From Faecalibacterium duncaniae (GTDB lineage Bacteria; Bacillota; Clostridia; Oscillospirales; Ruminococcaceae), in contig NZ_CP048437.1 of the NCBI RefSeq assembly GCF_010509575.1, forward strand, positions 1,612,001-1,676,000: a stretch of 64,000 nucleotides of DNA, written 5' to 3'. Shown piece after piece: positions 35,946-44,123 of the stretch; the stretch's first letter is position 1, and the number at the start of each line of letters is the position of its first letter. A model generated the notes under the pieces. The model ran no database searches, was not told the origin of the DNA, and saw nothing but the letters and a program-made list of their open reading frames with translations. The translations under genes were made by a program, and so were the position numbers.

Positions 35946-37757
35946 ATGCCGAGACCCGGAAAACAGACCACCGAGCGCGCCAAGGATTTCAAGGGCACTC
36001 TGCGGCAGCTCCTCAGCGCATTGCGCCAGTATAAGCTTTCCCTCATCGTTGTGATGGTCTTTGCCATCCTTTCCACCATCTTCAATATCGCAGGCCCCAA
36101 AATTCTGGCCAAGGCCACCACGGCCCTTGCCACCGGCTGGATCGCCAAGCTGCGGGGGATCGGCAGCATCGACTTTGCCTACATCGGCAAGATCCTGCTC
36201 ACCCTGCTGGCCATGTACCTCTGCTCCGCGGCATTCAGCTTCATTCAGGGCTGGCTGATGACCGGCCTTTCCCAGAAGGTCTGCTATGATTTCCGCCGCC
36301 AGATCAGCGAGAAGATCAACCGCCTGCCGCTGGCCTACTTTGAAAAGCGGACGGTCGGCGAAGTGCTCTCCCGCATCACCAACGATGTGGACACCCTGGG
36401 CCAGAGCCTGAACCAGAGCGTGACCCAGCTCATCACCAGCATTACCACCATGATCGGCGTGCTGATCATGATGCTGTCCATCAGCCCCAAAATGACCCTG
36501 ATCGCACTGCTCATCCTGCCCGTCTCTCTGGTACTGGTGATGCTGGTGGTCAGGTTCAGCCAGAAATACTTCAAGGCCCAGCAGGCTACTCTGGGCGTTG
36601 TGAACGGTCAGGTGGAGGAAGTCTACTCCGGCCACAACGTCATCAAGGCCTTCAACCGGGAGGCCGCCGTGCTGGAGGACTTCAACGCCGCCAACGACAA
36701 GCTGTTTGAATCTGCCTGGAAGAGCCAGTTCCTCTCCGGCCTGATGCAGCCCATTATGAACTTTGTGGGCAACCTGGGCTATGTGGCTGTTGCCATCGTC
36801 GGCAGCATCTTTGCCGCCAACGGCATCATCACCATCGGCGATATCCAGGCTTTTATCCAGTATGTCCGCAATTTCACCCAGCCCATCCAGCAGCTGGCAC
36901 AGGTGTCCAACATGCTGCAGAGCATGGCCGCCGCTGCCGAGCGCGTGTTCGAGTTCCTGAACGAGCCCGAAGAGGATCAGCTGGCCGACCCTGCCCGCCG
37001 GGCAGACCCTGCCTGCATCGATGGTCAGGTCACCTTTGACCATGTCCGGTTCGGTTATGTGCCCGAAAAGACCATCATCCACGATTTCAGCTGCAATGTG
37101 CAGCCCGGCCAGAAGGTCGCCATCGTTGGCCCCACCGGTGCCGGCAAGACCACCATGGTCAAGCTGCTCATGCGGTTCTACGATGTAGATTCCGGCTCCA
37201 TCACCCTGAACGGCCACGACATCCGCGACTTTGACCGCAGTGCCCTGCGCGAGGGCTTTGGCATGGTGCTGCAGGACACCTGGCTGTTCAAGGGCACCAT
37301 CATGGAGAATATCCGCTATGGCCGTTTGGATGCCACCGACGAAGAAGTCATTGCCGCCGCCAAGGCCGCCAATGCTGACCACTTCATCCGCACCCTGCCC
37401 GGCGGCTACCAGATGGAGCTGAACGAGGATGCATCTAACGTCAGTCAGGGCCAGAAGCAGCTGCTGACGATCGCCCGGGCCATTCTGGCCGACAACCGCA
37501 TCCTGATCCTGGACGAGGCCACCAGCAGTGTGGACACCCGCACCGAGCAGCGCATCCAGACTGCTATGGACAACCTGATGCGGGGCCGTACCAGTTTCGT
37601 CATCGCCCACCGCCTGTCCACCATCAGGGATGCAGACCTCATCCTAGTCATGCGGGACGGCGACATTGTGGAGCAGGGCACCCACGACCAGCTCATTGAG
37701 GCCGGCGGTTTCTACGCTGACCTGTACAACAGCCAGTTTGAGGATGTTGTGGATTAA
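35946..37757 (+). CDS. ABC exporter half, catalytically complete partner
   Basis: This 603-residue permease-ATPase has six transmembrane helices, Walker A GPTGAGKT, signature VSQGQ, catalytic E524 in ILDEATSSVD, and an intact H-loop His in VIAHRLST. It therefore supplies the consensus catalytic residues to a heterodimer with the preceding protein. The start at 35946 (MPRPGK) lies 9 nt after AGGAGG; the ATG at 35937 abuts the SD and is unlikely. The substrate is unknown; multidrug or peptide export is typical. Confidence 0.92.
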   Translation: MPRPGKQTTERAKDFKGTLRQLLSALRQYKLSLIVVMVFAILSTIFNIAGPKILAKATTALATGWIAKLRGIGSIDFAYIGKILLTLLAMYLCSAAFSFIQGWLMTGLSQKVCYDFRRQISEKINRLPLAYFEKRTVGEVLSRITNDVDTLGQSLNQSVTQLITSITTMIGVLIMMLSISPKMTLIALLILPVSLVLVMLVVRFSQKYFKAQQATLGVVNGQVEEVYSGHNVIKAFNREAAVLEDFNAANDKLFESAWKSQFLSGLMQPIMNFVGNLGYVAVAIVGSIFAANGIITIGDIQAFIQYVRNFTQPIQQLAQVSNMLQSMAAAAERVFEFLNEPEEDQLADPARRADPACIDGQVTFDHVRFGYVPEKTIIHDFSCNVQPGQKVAIVGPTGAGKTTMVKLLMRFYDVDSGSITLNGHDIRDFDRSALREGFGMVLQDTWLFKGTIMENIRYGRLDATDEEVIAAAKAANADHFIRTLPGGYQMELNEDASNVSQGQKQLLTIARAILADNRILILDEATSSVDTRTEQRIQTAMDNLMRGRTSFVIAHRLSTIRDADLILVMRDGDIVEQGTHDQLIEAGGFYADLYNSQFEDVVD

Positions 37758-37775
37758 GCCACGCTCCCTTCTTTG

Positions 37776-37817
37776 AAAAAGGCTCAGGTTTCGATCAAAA
37801 ACCTGAGCCTTTTTCTT
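37776..37817 (+). terminator. Intrinsic terminator after the ABC operon
   Basis: A long stem (AAAAAGGCTCAGGTTT / AAACCTGAGCCTTTTT) with a short loop and T-run. It ends immediately before the azlC -35. Confidence 0.9.
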
Positions 37818-37846
37818 TTGTCAATTCCTACCGGATGTGCTATACT
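37818..37846 (+). promoter_or_regulatory. Promoter for azlCD
   Basis: TTGTCA and TATACT are spaced by 17 nt, 38 nt before the azlC ATG. Confidence 0.75.
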
Positions 37847-37884
37847 TATTTTTGTGTCTTGAAGTAGGAAAGGAGTAACCACTC

Positions 37885-38646
37885 ATGGAAACCACTCAAA
37901 AGCCCTACGCATTCAGCCGCAAGGTATTCTGCGAAGGGATGCGGGATGGTGTGCCCATTGCGCTGGGCTATTTTGCTGTCTCGTTCTCATTGGGCATTGC
38001 AGCCCGCAATGCGGGGCTGACCCCCATTCAGGGCTTTTTTGCAAGCCTGTTCAACAATGCTTCTGCCGGTGAGTATGCAGCCTTTTCGCTGATCGCTGCC
38101 GGTGCCACCTATCTGGAAGTTGCCATCATCACCCTGATCGCCAACGCGCGCTACCTGCTGATGAGCTGCGCTCTGGCCCAGAAATTTGCCCCAGGCACAC
38201 CGTTCTTCCACCGGCTCATCATCGGCTACGATGTCACCGACGAGTTGTTTGGCATCACGATCGCACGGCCCGGCTATCTGAACCCGTTCTACACCTACGG
38301 TGCCATAGCACTGGCGGCCCCCGCCTGGGCCATGGGCACAGCGCTGGGCATCATTGCAGGCAATCTGCTGCCCGTGCGTGTGGTCAGCGCCCTGAGCGTG
38401 GCCCTGTACGGCATGTTCCTGGCCATCATCATTCCCCCTGCCCGGAAGAACAGGGTCGTTGCCGTGCTGGTGATGCTGAGCTTTGCCCTGAGCTTCGCCT
38501 GCGGCTGCCTGCCCGGCATCGCCTCCCTTTCGGACGGCACCCGCACCATCCTGCTGACGGTGCTGATCTCCTGCGGGGCAGCCATTCTGTTCCCTGTTAC
38601 ACCCGAAGCACCGGAAGCTGCCAGAACTGAGGAGGTGCAGGCATGA
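37885..38646 (+). CDS. azlC: AzlC family branched-chain amino acid exporter, large subunit
   Basis: This 253-residue polytopic protein has the AzlC signatures GVPIALGYFAVSFSLG, FNNASAGEYAA and LIANARYLLMSCALAQK. With AzlD it exports branched-chain amino acids or their analogues. AAAGGAG precedes the ATG. It overlaps azlD by ATGA. No regulator of the Lrp or AzlB type is adjacent; control comes from the promoter upstream. Confidence 0.92.
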   Translation: METTQKPYAFSRKVFCEGMRDGVPIALGYFAVSFSLGIAARNAGLTPIQGFFASLFNNASAGEYAAFSLIAAGATYLEVAIITLIANARYLLMSCALAQKFAPGTPFFHRLIIGYDVTDELFGITIARPGYLNPFYTYGAIALAAPAWAMGTALGIIAGNLLPVRVVSALSVALYGMFLAIIIPPARKNRVVAVLVMLSFALSFACGCLPGIASLSDGTRTILLTVLISCGAAILFPVTPEAPEAARTEEVQA

Positions 38647-38954
38647 CCTACAATAATTGGGTCTATATCGCCGTGATGGCCGCCGTTTCTTACGCCATCC
38701 GTGTGCTGCCACTAACCCTTATCCGCAAACCCATCAAAAACCAGTTCATCCAGTCCTTCCTCTACTATGTGCCCTATGTAACGCTGGCCGTGATGACCTT
38801 CCCGGCCATCATCAACGCCACCCAGAGCCCCATTGCCGGTGCCGCCGCGCTGGTAGTGGGCATCGCCGCCGCATGGTTCGGAGCCAGTCTGTTTCAGGTG
38901 TCCGTCTCCTGCTGTGCCGTGGTGCTTGTGCTGGAACTGTTTTTGGTGCACTGA
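38643..38954 (+). CDS. azlD: AzlD family exporter, small subunit
   Basis: This 103-residue protein with about four transmembrane helices carries the AzlD features AVSYAIRVLPLTLIRKPIKN and FLYYVPYVTLAVMTFPAI. It partners AzlC, and the pair is translationally coupled through ATGA with AGGAGG inside the azlC end. There is no terminator before the sigma locus, which has its own ECF-type promoter. Confidence 0.92.
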   Translation: MTYNNWVYIAVMAAVSYAIRVLPLTLIRKPIKNQFIQSFLYYVPYVTLAVMTFPAIINATQSPIAGAAALVVGIAAAWFGASLFQVSVSCCAVVLVLELFLVH

Positions 38955-39024
38955 GCTTTCTGCCGCTGTGGTTCTGGGTAGGCCATGGCGGCTTTTGGGT
39001 CTTTGAAAATTTTTTCGGAAAACT

Positions 39025-39050
39025 TGTAACGTTCCGGCGGTTTTGCCGTC
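39025..39050 (+). promoter_or_regulatory. ECF-type promoter upstream of the sigma gene
   Basis: TGTAAC and CGTC are separated by 16 nt. This matches the pattern used by Bacillus ECF sigma factors (SigM, SigV and SigX type), so it is a likely autoregulatory promoter. No good sigma-A promoter is visible here. Confidence 0.65.
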
Positions 39051-39098
39051 TTATGGGCGAACCGGTTCCAAAACACACCAAAAAGGAGGGATGCGCAC

Positions 39099-39589
39099 AT
39101 GGAGCACCGCAGTTTTGAGCAGATTTATCTACAGTATTACAAGCCCGTGTACGCTTACCTGATGACATTGTGCCAAAACGAGGAACTGGCAGCAGAACTG
39201 ACCCAGGAGACCTTTTACAAGGCGCTGGATGCCATTGACGGGTTCAAGGGCGGCTGTGCACTGAATGTCTGGCTGTGTCAGATTGCCAAAAACACCCTGA
39301 CGATACATACCGGCGGCAGAAGCGGGAACTGCCCCCGCTGGACGACACTCTGACGGATGTGCCCAGCCCCGCCCCCTTGCCGGGGGAGGAACTGGAGCAG
39401 CTGGAAGGAGCACTGAGCCTTTACCAGAAGCTTCATGCCCTGCCCGAACCGTACCGGGAGGTGTTCTGGCTGCGGGTCTACGGCGAACTGACCTTTGCAG
39501 AGATCGCCGCACTGCACCACAAGACCGAAAGCTGGGCGCGGGTGACCTTTTACCGCGCCCGAATGAAAATGAAGGAGGCCATCTTATGA
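39099..39589 (+). pseudogene. ECF sigma-70 factor, frameshifted in the middle
   Basis: Region 2 is encoded from the ATG at 39099 (FEQIYLQYYKPVYAYLMTL, ELTQETFYKAL). Region 4 is in the -1 frame (LPEPYREVFWLRVYGELTFAEIAALHHKTES...VTFYRARMKMKEAI) up to 39589. The break lies near 39288-39310, just after QIAKN, where homologues continue straight into a TYRRQKR segment. The spacing is one base short of seven codons, consistent with a 1-nt deletion next to CCAAAAAC. It may be a true inactivation or a sequencing error. The SD, ECF promoter and downstream anti-sigma gene are intact. Confidence 0.8.
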
Positions 39590-40377
39590 AACTACCCTGC
39601 TACCTGGTTCAGGACCTTCTGCCCCTTTATAAAGATCACGTCTGCGACGAACAGACTTCCGCCGATGTGGCAGAGCACCTGAGCGACTGTGCCGCCTGCT
39701 CTGCCCTGCTGGCTGAAATGGACGCCCCGCCCCAGGAAACTGCGGTACAGGAGGAGCAGGCCGCTGAGGCCGCTGAGGCCCTGAGCACCGTAAAAAAGAA
39801 TCTGCGCGCCCGGCAGGTAAAAATCACGCTGGCCGCTGTGGGCGGACTGCTGGCCCTGATCTGTGCTTTCTTTGGCTGGCGCTACTGGATGATGCACTCT
39901 TATGTGGACCTGCCGGTCGAAGATCTTGTAGTAGAAGAGACCCATGAAGTACTTCCCTCTGATTCCTACGGGTCTATCCACACCATTCAGAAAAATGCAG
40001 TCAGGAATGCAAAGACAGGAGTTTATTACACCACAGTCGGCTATCAGGTACGTTATTACAGGGACACCCCCATTGTGTTCCTGAGCGTCACACAGACCCG
40101 GTGGGAAGCCCTGATGCGCACGTTCAGTAAAAACAACGAGCCTATCTGGTTTGAGGTTTCAAGTCCTTACACGCTGTTTGTTACGCGGGACACCTATTTG
40201 ACCCTGCGGGCTGCCCGGCTCATGCCAGAGCAGGATGAACTGATTGACATTCTGGCAGATGATGCAACGCTGACCCGTTACGATGGCGGTTTCTCGTGGA
40301 CTGATACTTCTAAGACCGTCAGCATTCTTTTAGAACAAGTGCGTTTTGCAAAAGTACGCGCAAGGAAAACATCATGA
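39586..40377 (+). CDS. Zinc-finger anti-sigma factor, membrane-anchored
   Basis: This 263-residue protein has an N-terminal ZAS domain with HLSDCAAC (H31, C35, C38), a helical linker, one transmembrane helix (about 80-102) and an extracellular domain with no recognised family. Such proteins hold an ECF sigma factor until a cell-surface signal triggers release. It overlaps the sigma gene by ATGA and follows AAGGAGG. If the sigma gene is truly broken, this anti-sigma would be without its partner. Confidence 0.87.
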   Translation: MKLPCYLVQDLLPLYKDHVCDEQTSADVAEHLSDCAACSALLAEMDAPPQETAVQEEQAAEAAEALSTVKKNLRARQVKITLAAVGGLLALICAFFGWRYWMMHSYVDLPVEDLVVEETHEVLPSDSYGSIHTIQKNAVRNAKTGVYYTTVGYQVRYYRDTPIVFLSVTQTRWEALMRTFSKNNEPIWFEVSSPYTLFVTRDTYLTLRAARLMPEQDELIDILADDATLTRYDGGFSWTDTSKTVSILLEQVRFAKVRARKTS

Positions 40378-41207
40378 AAAAAATCTTAATTTCCGGATCC
40401 TCCGGCTTTGTGGGTTCCCGGGTACTGCACCAGTGGCAGGGCCGTGCAGAGCTTTTCACCTTCCCGCGCGGATCTCTGGCTGCTGCCGATGAATCCGCCA
40501 TTCGCCGTTTTGTGGAAACCGTGCAGCCGGATGTCATCCTGCATCTGGCGGCATTGTCTGATACCGGCTACTGCCAGCAGCACCCGGAGGAATCCCAGCG
40601 TGCCAACGCCGAACTGCCTGTCTGGATGGCAAAGGCCGCACGGGACACCGGGGCCAAACTGATCTCATTCAGCTCGGATCAGGTGTACGCAGGTGTGACC
40701 CAGCCCGGCCCCCTGCCCGAAACGCTGCCGCTCTCCCCCGCCAATACCTATGGTCAGCACAAGCTGGAGGCCGAGGAGCGGGTCCTTGCGCTCTGCCCGG
40801 AGGCGGTGCTTCTGCGGGCTCCGTGGATGTACGATCTGCCCGGTGATGGCCTGCCCCTCCGGGGCAATCTGCCGCTGAACCTGCTGCAGGCCGCACAAAA
40901 CGGTACTCCCGTTCGCTTTTCGCCACACGATCACCGGGGTGTCAGCTGGGTGCGGGAAGTGGTGGAACATCTCTTCCCCGCCTTGCAGCTGCCCGGCGGT
41001 GTATACAATTTTGGCAGCGGGAACGATGCCGACATGGTCACAACGGCCCGGCAGTTTGCCGAAGCGCTGGGCGTGCAGGTGCAGATCGAGCCTGCTGATT
41101 TCTCCCGCAACCTTGTGATGGACAGCTCAAAGCTGGCCGCACAGGGGATTCGATTCCATGATACATTGAGCAGTTTTGAAGGCTGTTTGAGGTTTTATCA
41201 AAAATAA
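40374..41207 (+). CDS. RmlD-like NAD(P)-dependent sugar epimerase/reductase
   Basis: This 277-residue short-chain dehydrogenase has the extended-SDR nucleotide motif GSSGFVGS (8-15), DVILHLAALSDTGYCQ, and the catalytic YxxxK in NTYGQHKLEAE. The pattern is closest to dTDP-4-dehydrorhamnose reductases. No other rhamnose genes are nearby. It overlaps the anti-sigma gene by 4 nt, so it may be part of the ECF-controlled unit and modify an envelope sugar; that link is inference. Confidence 0.82.
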   Translation: MKKILISGSSGFVGSRVLHQWQGRAELFTFPRGSLAAADESAIRRFVETVQPDVILHLAALSDTGYCQQHPEESQRANAELPVWMAKAARDTGAKLISFSSDQVYAGVTQPGPLPETLPLSPANTYGQHKLEAEERVLALCPEAVLLRAPWMYDLPGDGLPLRGNLPLNLLQAAQNGTPVRFSPHDHRGVSWVREVVEHLFPALQLPGGVYNFGSGNDADMVTTARQFAEALGVQVQIEPADFSRNLVMDSSKLAAQGIRFHDTLSSFEGCLRFYQK

Positions 41208-41208
41208 G

Positions 41209-41372
41209 AACGACCCTCTCCGCCAATGCTCCGCATTGCCACCTCTCCCAAAAGGAGAGGCAATTGCAGCTTCGAGGTAAGATTCTGCAAATCAGCAGTT
41301 TTCTTCCTGTCAGATGCGTTGGCTCCCCCTTCGGGGGAGCTGGCACGCGTCAGCGTGACTGAGAGGGTCGTT
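41209..41372. repeat. Palindromic intergenic element, copy 1
   Basis: This 164-bp element is bounded by perfect 12-bp inverted ends AACGACCCTCTC / GAGAGGGTCGTT and has internal hairpins (AATGC-TCC-GCATT, CTCTCC-CAAAA-GGAGAG and GCTCCCCC-TTC-GGGGGAGC). It fills the gap between two convergent genes, so it probably also ends transcription both ways. Its left arm is related to the element at 52962-53050 (33 of 41 positions). It encodes nothing, and no target-site duplication is visible. Confidence 0.85.
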
Positions 41373-41377
41373 TTATG

Positions 41378-42874
41378 TTACAGCAGAATACAGATCAATC
41401 CGGTGCAGCCATCGTTGATGACCTGTTCCAGCGTTTCCTGCAGGCGGGTGCGGGCTTCCTGCGGCATGTGGAGGAGCTTGTTCTGCAATCCCTCATTCAC
41501 CAGTTCATGCAGGCTCTTGCCAAAGATGTTTGATTCCCACAGCCTCTCCGGGTCGGCTTCAAAATCACCCAGCAGGCTCTGAACCAGATCCTCGCTCTGC
41601 TTCTCGGTGCCCACAATGGGGCTGATCTCGGTATGGATGACGGCTTTCATCATATGGATGGAGGGTGCGCTGGCTTCCAGCCGGACACCGTACCGTCCGC
41701 CCTGCCGGACGATCTCCGGTTCCTCCAGCGAGAGCTCCTCAATGCTGGGCATCACGATGCCGTAGCCGGTGGCTTCCACCTGTTCCAGTGCACTGCGGAT
41801 CTTCTCGTACTCCCGTTTTGCCCGGGAAAGCTCGATGATGCAGGGCATCAGGCCCGCTTCGTCGCCAATTTCCAGCCCCGTCTGCTCACTGAGGACGCGG
41901 TAGAACACCTCTGGCTTCAGCAGAACGGTCACCCGCACCACGCCGTCGGAAAGGTTCATGCCGCTCAGAGCAGACTCCTGCACCGAATCCCCAGCCAGCG
42001 CCCCGGCACTGTTCTGGGCCGGAACATCCTTCATCCGGCTGATCTTCTCTGAAAACTGGAGTGCCGCCGTGTAGATCTCGTTCTGGAGCCAGTGACCCTT
42101 TTCCAGCATCGTCACCCAGCGGGGAATGGCAAAATCCAGCTCCCGCACCGGAAATTCGTAGAGGACACGCTGCAGGATGGACAGCAGGTCATCTCTCTGC
42201 AGATCCAGACAGCTCACCGGCAGGACCGTGCGTCCGTAGGCCTGTTCCAGCTCTGCGGCCAGTGACTTTGTCTCCGGAGCATCCGGGCGGGTGCTGTTGA
42301 GCAGGATGACAAAGGGTTTGCCCAGCGCTTCCAGCTCTTCCACCACCCGCTTTTCGGCGGGCAGGTAGTTTTCCCGGGGGATCTCGCTGATGGAGCCATC
42401 GGTGGTGACCACGATGCCGATGGTGGAGTGATCCCGGATGACCTTGCGGGTACCGGTTTCAGCGGCAAGGTCAAAGGGGATCTCTTCCTCGAACCAGGGG
42501 CTTTTGACCATGCGGGGCTTCTCGTCCTCCTCGTGGCCCATAGCTCCCTCCACCATATATCCCACACAGTCGATGAGCCGGATGCGGCATTCCCCGCCGC
42601 CCTCCAGTTGGAGCGGCACTGCCTGCTCCGGGATGAACTTCGGCTCTGTGGTCATGATCGTTCGCCCTGCCGCCGACTGCGGCAGCTCATCCCGGGCCCG
42701 GAGCTTTGCGTCCGCCGGGCCGATGGCAGGCAGCACCAGCTGCTCCATAAACTGCTTGATGAGGGTGCTCTTGCCGGTACGCACCGGTCCCACCACGCCA
42801 ATCAGGATCTCCCCGCCGGTGCGTGCCCCGATCTCCCGGCAGACAGTGGCTTCCAAACACTCCTGTTTTTCCAA
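41378..42874 (-). CDS. spoIVA: Stage IV sporulation protein A (spore coat morphogenetic ATPase)
   Basis: SpoIVA polymerises on the forespore surface and anchors the coat. The 498-residue protein has the SpoIVA P-loop GPVRTGKST (29-37), TIMTTEPKFIPEQAV, RLIDCVGYMVEGA, and the conserved C terminus GLICILL. Length matches Bacillus SpoIVA (492). The start is TTG at 42874, preceded by AGGAG at 8 nt; the long ATG-started frame upstream has no family similarity. A SigE-like promoter lies upstream. It is striking in a genome that otherwise looks like a non-spore-former. Confidence 0.92.
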   Translation of the reverse strand: MEKQECLEATVCREIGARTGGEILIGVVGPVRTGKSTLIKQFMEQLVLPAIGPADAKLRARDELPQSAAGRTIMTTEPKFIPEQAVPLQLEGGGECRIRLIDCVGYMVEGAMGHEEDEKPRMVKSPWFEEEIPFDLAAETGTRKVIRDHSTIGIVVTTDGSISEIPRENYLPAEKRVVEELEALGKPFVILLNSTRPDAPETKSLAAELEQAYGRTVLPVSCLDLQRDDLLSILQRVLYEFPVRELDFAIPRWVTMLEKGHWLQNEIYTAALQFSEKISRMKDVPAQNSAGALAGDSVQESALSGMNLSDGVVRVTVLLKPEVFYRVLSEQTGLEIGDEAGLMPCIIELSRAKREYEKIRSALEQVEATGYGIVMPSIEELSLEEPEIVRQGGRYGVRLEASAPSIHMMKAVIHTEISPIVGTEKQSEDLVQSLLGDFEADPERLWESNIFGKSLHELVNEGLQNKLLHMPQEARTRLQETLEQVINDGCTGLICILL

Positions 42875-42944
42875 ATTGCTCTCTCCTCTCTCCCGTCCGC
42901 ACCGGGCGGCAAGGCCGCACCTTCTGCGTCTGCTTCTCGGAAAC

Positions 42945-42973
42945 AGTCTATTCGGACAGGCGGCGAGATATGA
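42945..42973 (-). promoter_or_regulatory. Possible SigE-type promoter for spoIVA
   Basis: On the minus strand TCATATC is followed after 14 nt by AATAGACT. This matches the mother-cell SigE -10 pattern CATACACT at 6 of 8 positions with normal spacing. No good sigma-A promoter precedes spoIVA. Confidence 0.35.
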
Positions 42974-42998
42974 GCGGCACCTAGCGAAAAAGCGTCGG

Positions 42999-43027
42999 TT
43001 GACGGAAAAATCCCTCTGCGCTACAAT
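42999..43027 (+). promoter_or_regulatory. Promoter for the GIIGGADGPTAIF-motif gene
   Basis: TTGACG and TACAAT are spaced by 17 nt, 32 nt before the ATG at 43060. Confidence 0.75.
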
Positions 43028-43059
43028 AGAGAAAAATTGAGCAGAAAGGTGGAACGCAG

Positions 43060-44073
43060 ATGGAATGGAAGGTTTATTTTGAGGACAATCCGGGCTGTTA
43101 CCGCCCGCATCGGGGCCGCCCCGGGCAGGAAGTGTCCTGCGGGGCACACTCGGTGTGGGGCGGGCAGCATTTCATCATCCCGGCGATTTACCTTTGTGGA
43201 AAAGGGCTGGTTGTAGACATCTGCCGCCGGGTGGAGCGTGAAGCGATCGAAGCGCATTACCAGAAGTTGGCCGCTTATGAAGGGATGGATATTGACGAAT
43301 GCCCGCCGGAAGTTGTCGAATTGGCCGAAGCCGAGGACCCGTTTGGTTCTTTTGACTATCTGCCAAGTGTAGCCATCAACGGCAAAACCGTGGAGTACAG
43401 CCGCGGTGCCGGGGAGTATTATAACCCCCTCCGCTCCGAAGAGGAGATCGTTTGCAGCGGTGAACAGGCCGCGCGGGACATCGTGAAGCACTACGGGCTT
43501 GACCCGGAACAGGGCTGGGATCTCCGGCAGTGGAGCTTTCCCTGGGCGACAAAGCGCAGGCCGGCCCACATCACCAGCCTGACACTGACCCTCACCCAGC
43601 GGGAACAGCCTGCCGAAGCGGTGCAGTTCACGGCAGCGCCCGGAAAGGTTGTGGAGTTTGCCCACCCCGTCACCGGTGTGCCCTGCGTGCTGACGGTCAA
43701 AGACCTGAAACCGGCCCGGCTGCCGGAGAATGACCTCCCCCACATGGGGCCGCCCATGGAATGGCCCCGGGAATTTGTGGAAATGACTTACACCCTGACC
43801 CCCGCCGTGACCACCGGCTGGGTGCAGGTGAACGACTGCGCCTCTAGTGATAAGCCCATCCGGAAAAGCGACGCACCCACGGAAGATGGAGCCATTGGCA
43901 TCATCGGCGGGGCAGACGGCCCAACGGCGATCTTTGTGAGCGGAAAGCAGCAGGGTGATACCCGCACCGCCTGTTCCTCGCTCCACTTTGCGCCGGTGGA
44001 ACCGAAAAATATCCGGTGGAAGGTGACCTACTACCAGAAGCAGCTCCCGGATGAAACTATAGCGCTCTTATAA
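43060..44073 (+). CDS. Unknown protein carrying the Na+-decarboxylase beta-subunit signature
   Basis: This 337-residue protein has no signal peptide and no transmembrane helix that I can see. Its first part (GAHSVWGGQHFIIPAIYLCGKGLVVDICRR) and its middle part match no family I know. Near residue 290 it contains GAIGIIGGADGPTAIFVSG, the signature of the membrane beta subunits of oxaloacetate, methylmalonyl-CoA and glutaconyl-CoA decarboxylases, here in a soluble context. AAAGGTGG precedes the ATG. It is monocistronic with its own promoter, and a shared terminator faces the RpiR gene. Function is unknown. Confidence 0.7.
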   Translation: MEWKVYFEDNPGCYRPHRGRPGQEVSCGAHSVWGGQHFIIPAIYLCGKGLVVDICRRVEREAIEAHYQKLAAYEGMDIDECPPEVVELAEAEDPFGSFDYLPSVAINGKTVEYSRGAGEYYNPLRSEEEIVCSGEQAARDIVKHYGLDPEQGWDLRQWSFPWATKRRPAHITSLTLTLTQREQPAEAVQFTAAPGKVVEFAHPVTGVPCVLTVKDLKPARLPENDLPHMGPPMEWPREFVEMTYTLTPAVTTGWVQVNDCASSDKPIRKSDAPTEDGAIGIIGGADGPTAIFVSGKQQGDTRTACSSLHFAPVEPKNIRWKVTYYQKQLPDETIALL

Positions 44074-44075
44074 CG

Positions 44076-44118
44076 AAAAGACAGGCGGCACCAACCGAAG
44101 TTGGATGCCGCCTGTTTT
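44076..44118. terminator. Bidirectional terminator between the unknown gene and rpiR
   Basis: A long stem (ACAGGCGGCA.CCAAC / GTTGG.TGCCGCCTGT) around a CGAA loop, with A-run on the left and T-run on the right. It serves the convergent genes on both strands. Confidence 0.85.
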
Positions 44119-44123
44119 ACTGT

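Noticed and set aside
33515..36169. An 884-codon minus-strand frame opposite the ABC exporter
   Set aside because: It is antisense to two clear ABC subunits, is His/Gly-rich with no domains, and has no plausible ribosome site.
39285..39300. Programmed -1 frameshifting as the explanation of the split sigma gene
   Set aside because: The only candidate heptamer is C-AAA-AAC, a poor slippery site with a first-position mismatch, and no pseudoknot or SD-like stimulator is evident. A 1-nt deletion or sequence error is simpler.
41209..41372. Classical MITE with target-site duplication
   Set aside because: No direct duplication flanks the inverted ends of either copy, so transposon mobility is not supported by the sequence.
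42875..43147. Longer SpoIVA N terminus from the ATG at 43147
   Set aside because: The extra 91 residues are Arg/Pro-rich, have no family similarity, and would overlap the divergent gene and both promoters; the TTG at 42874 has a good SD.
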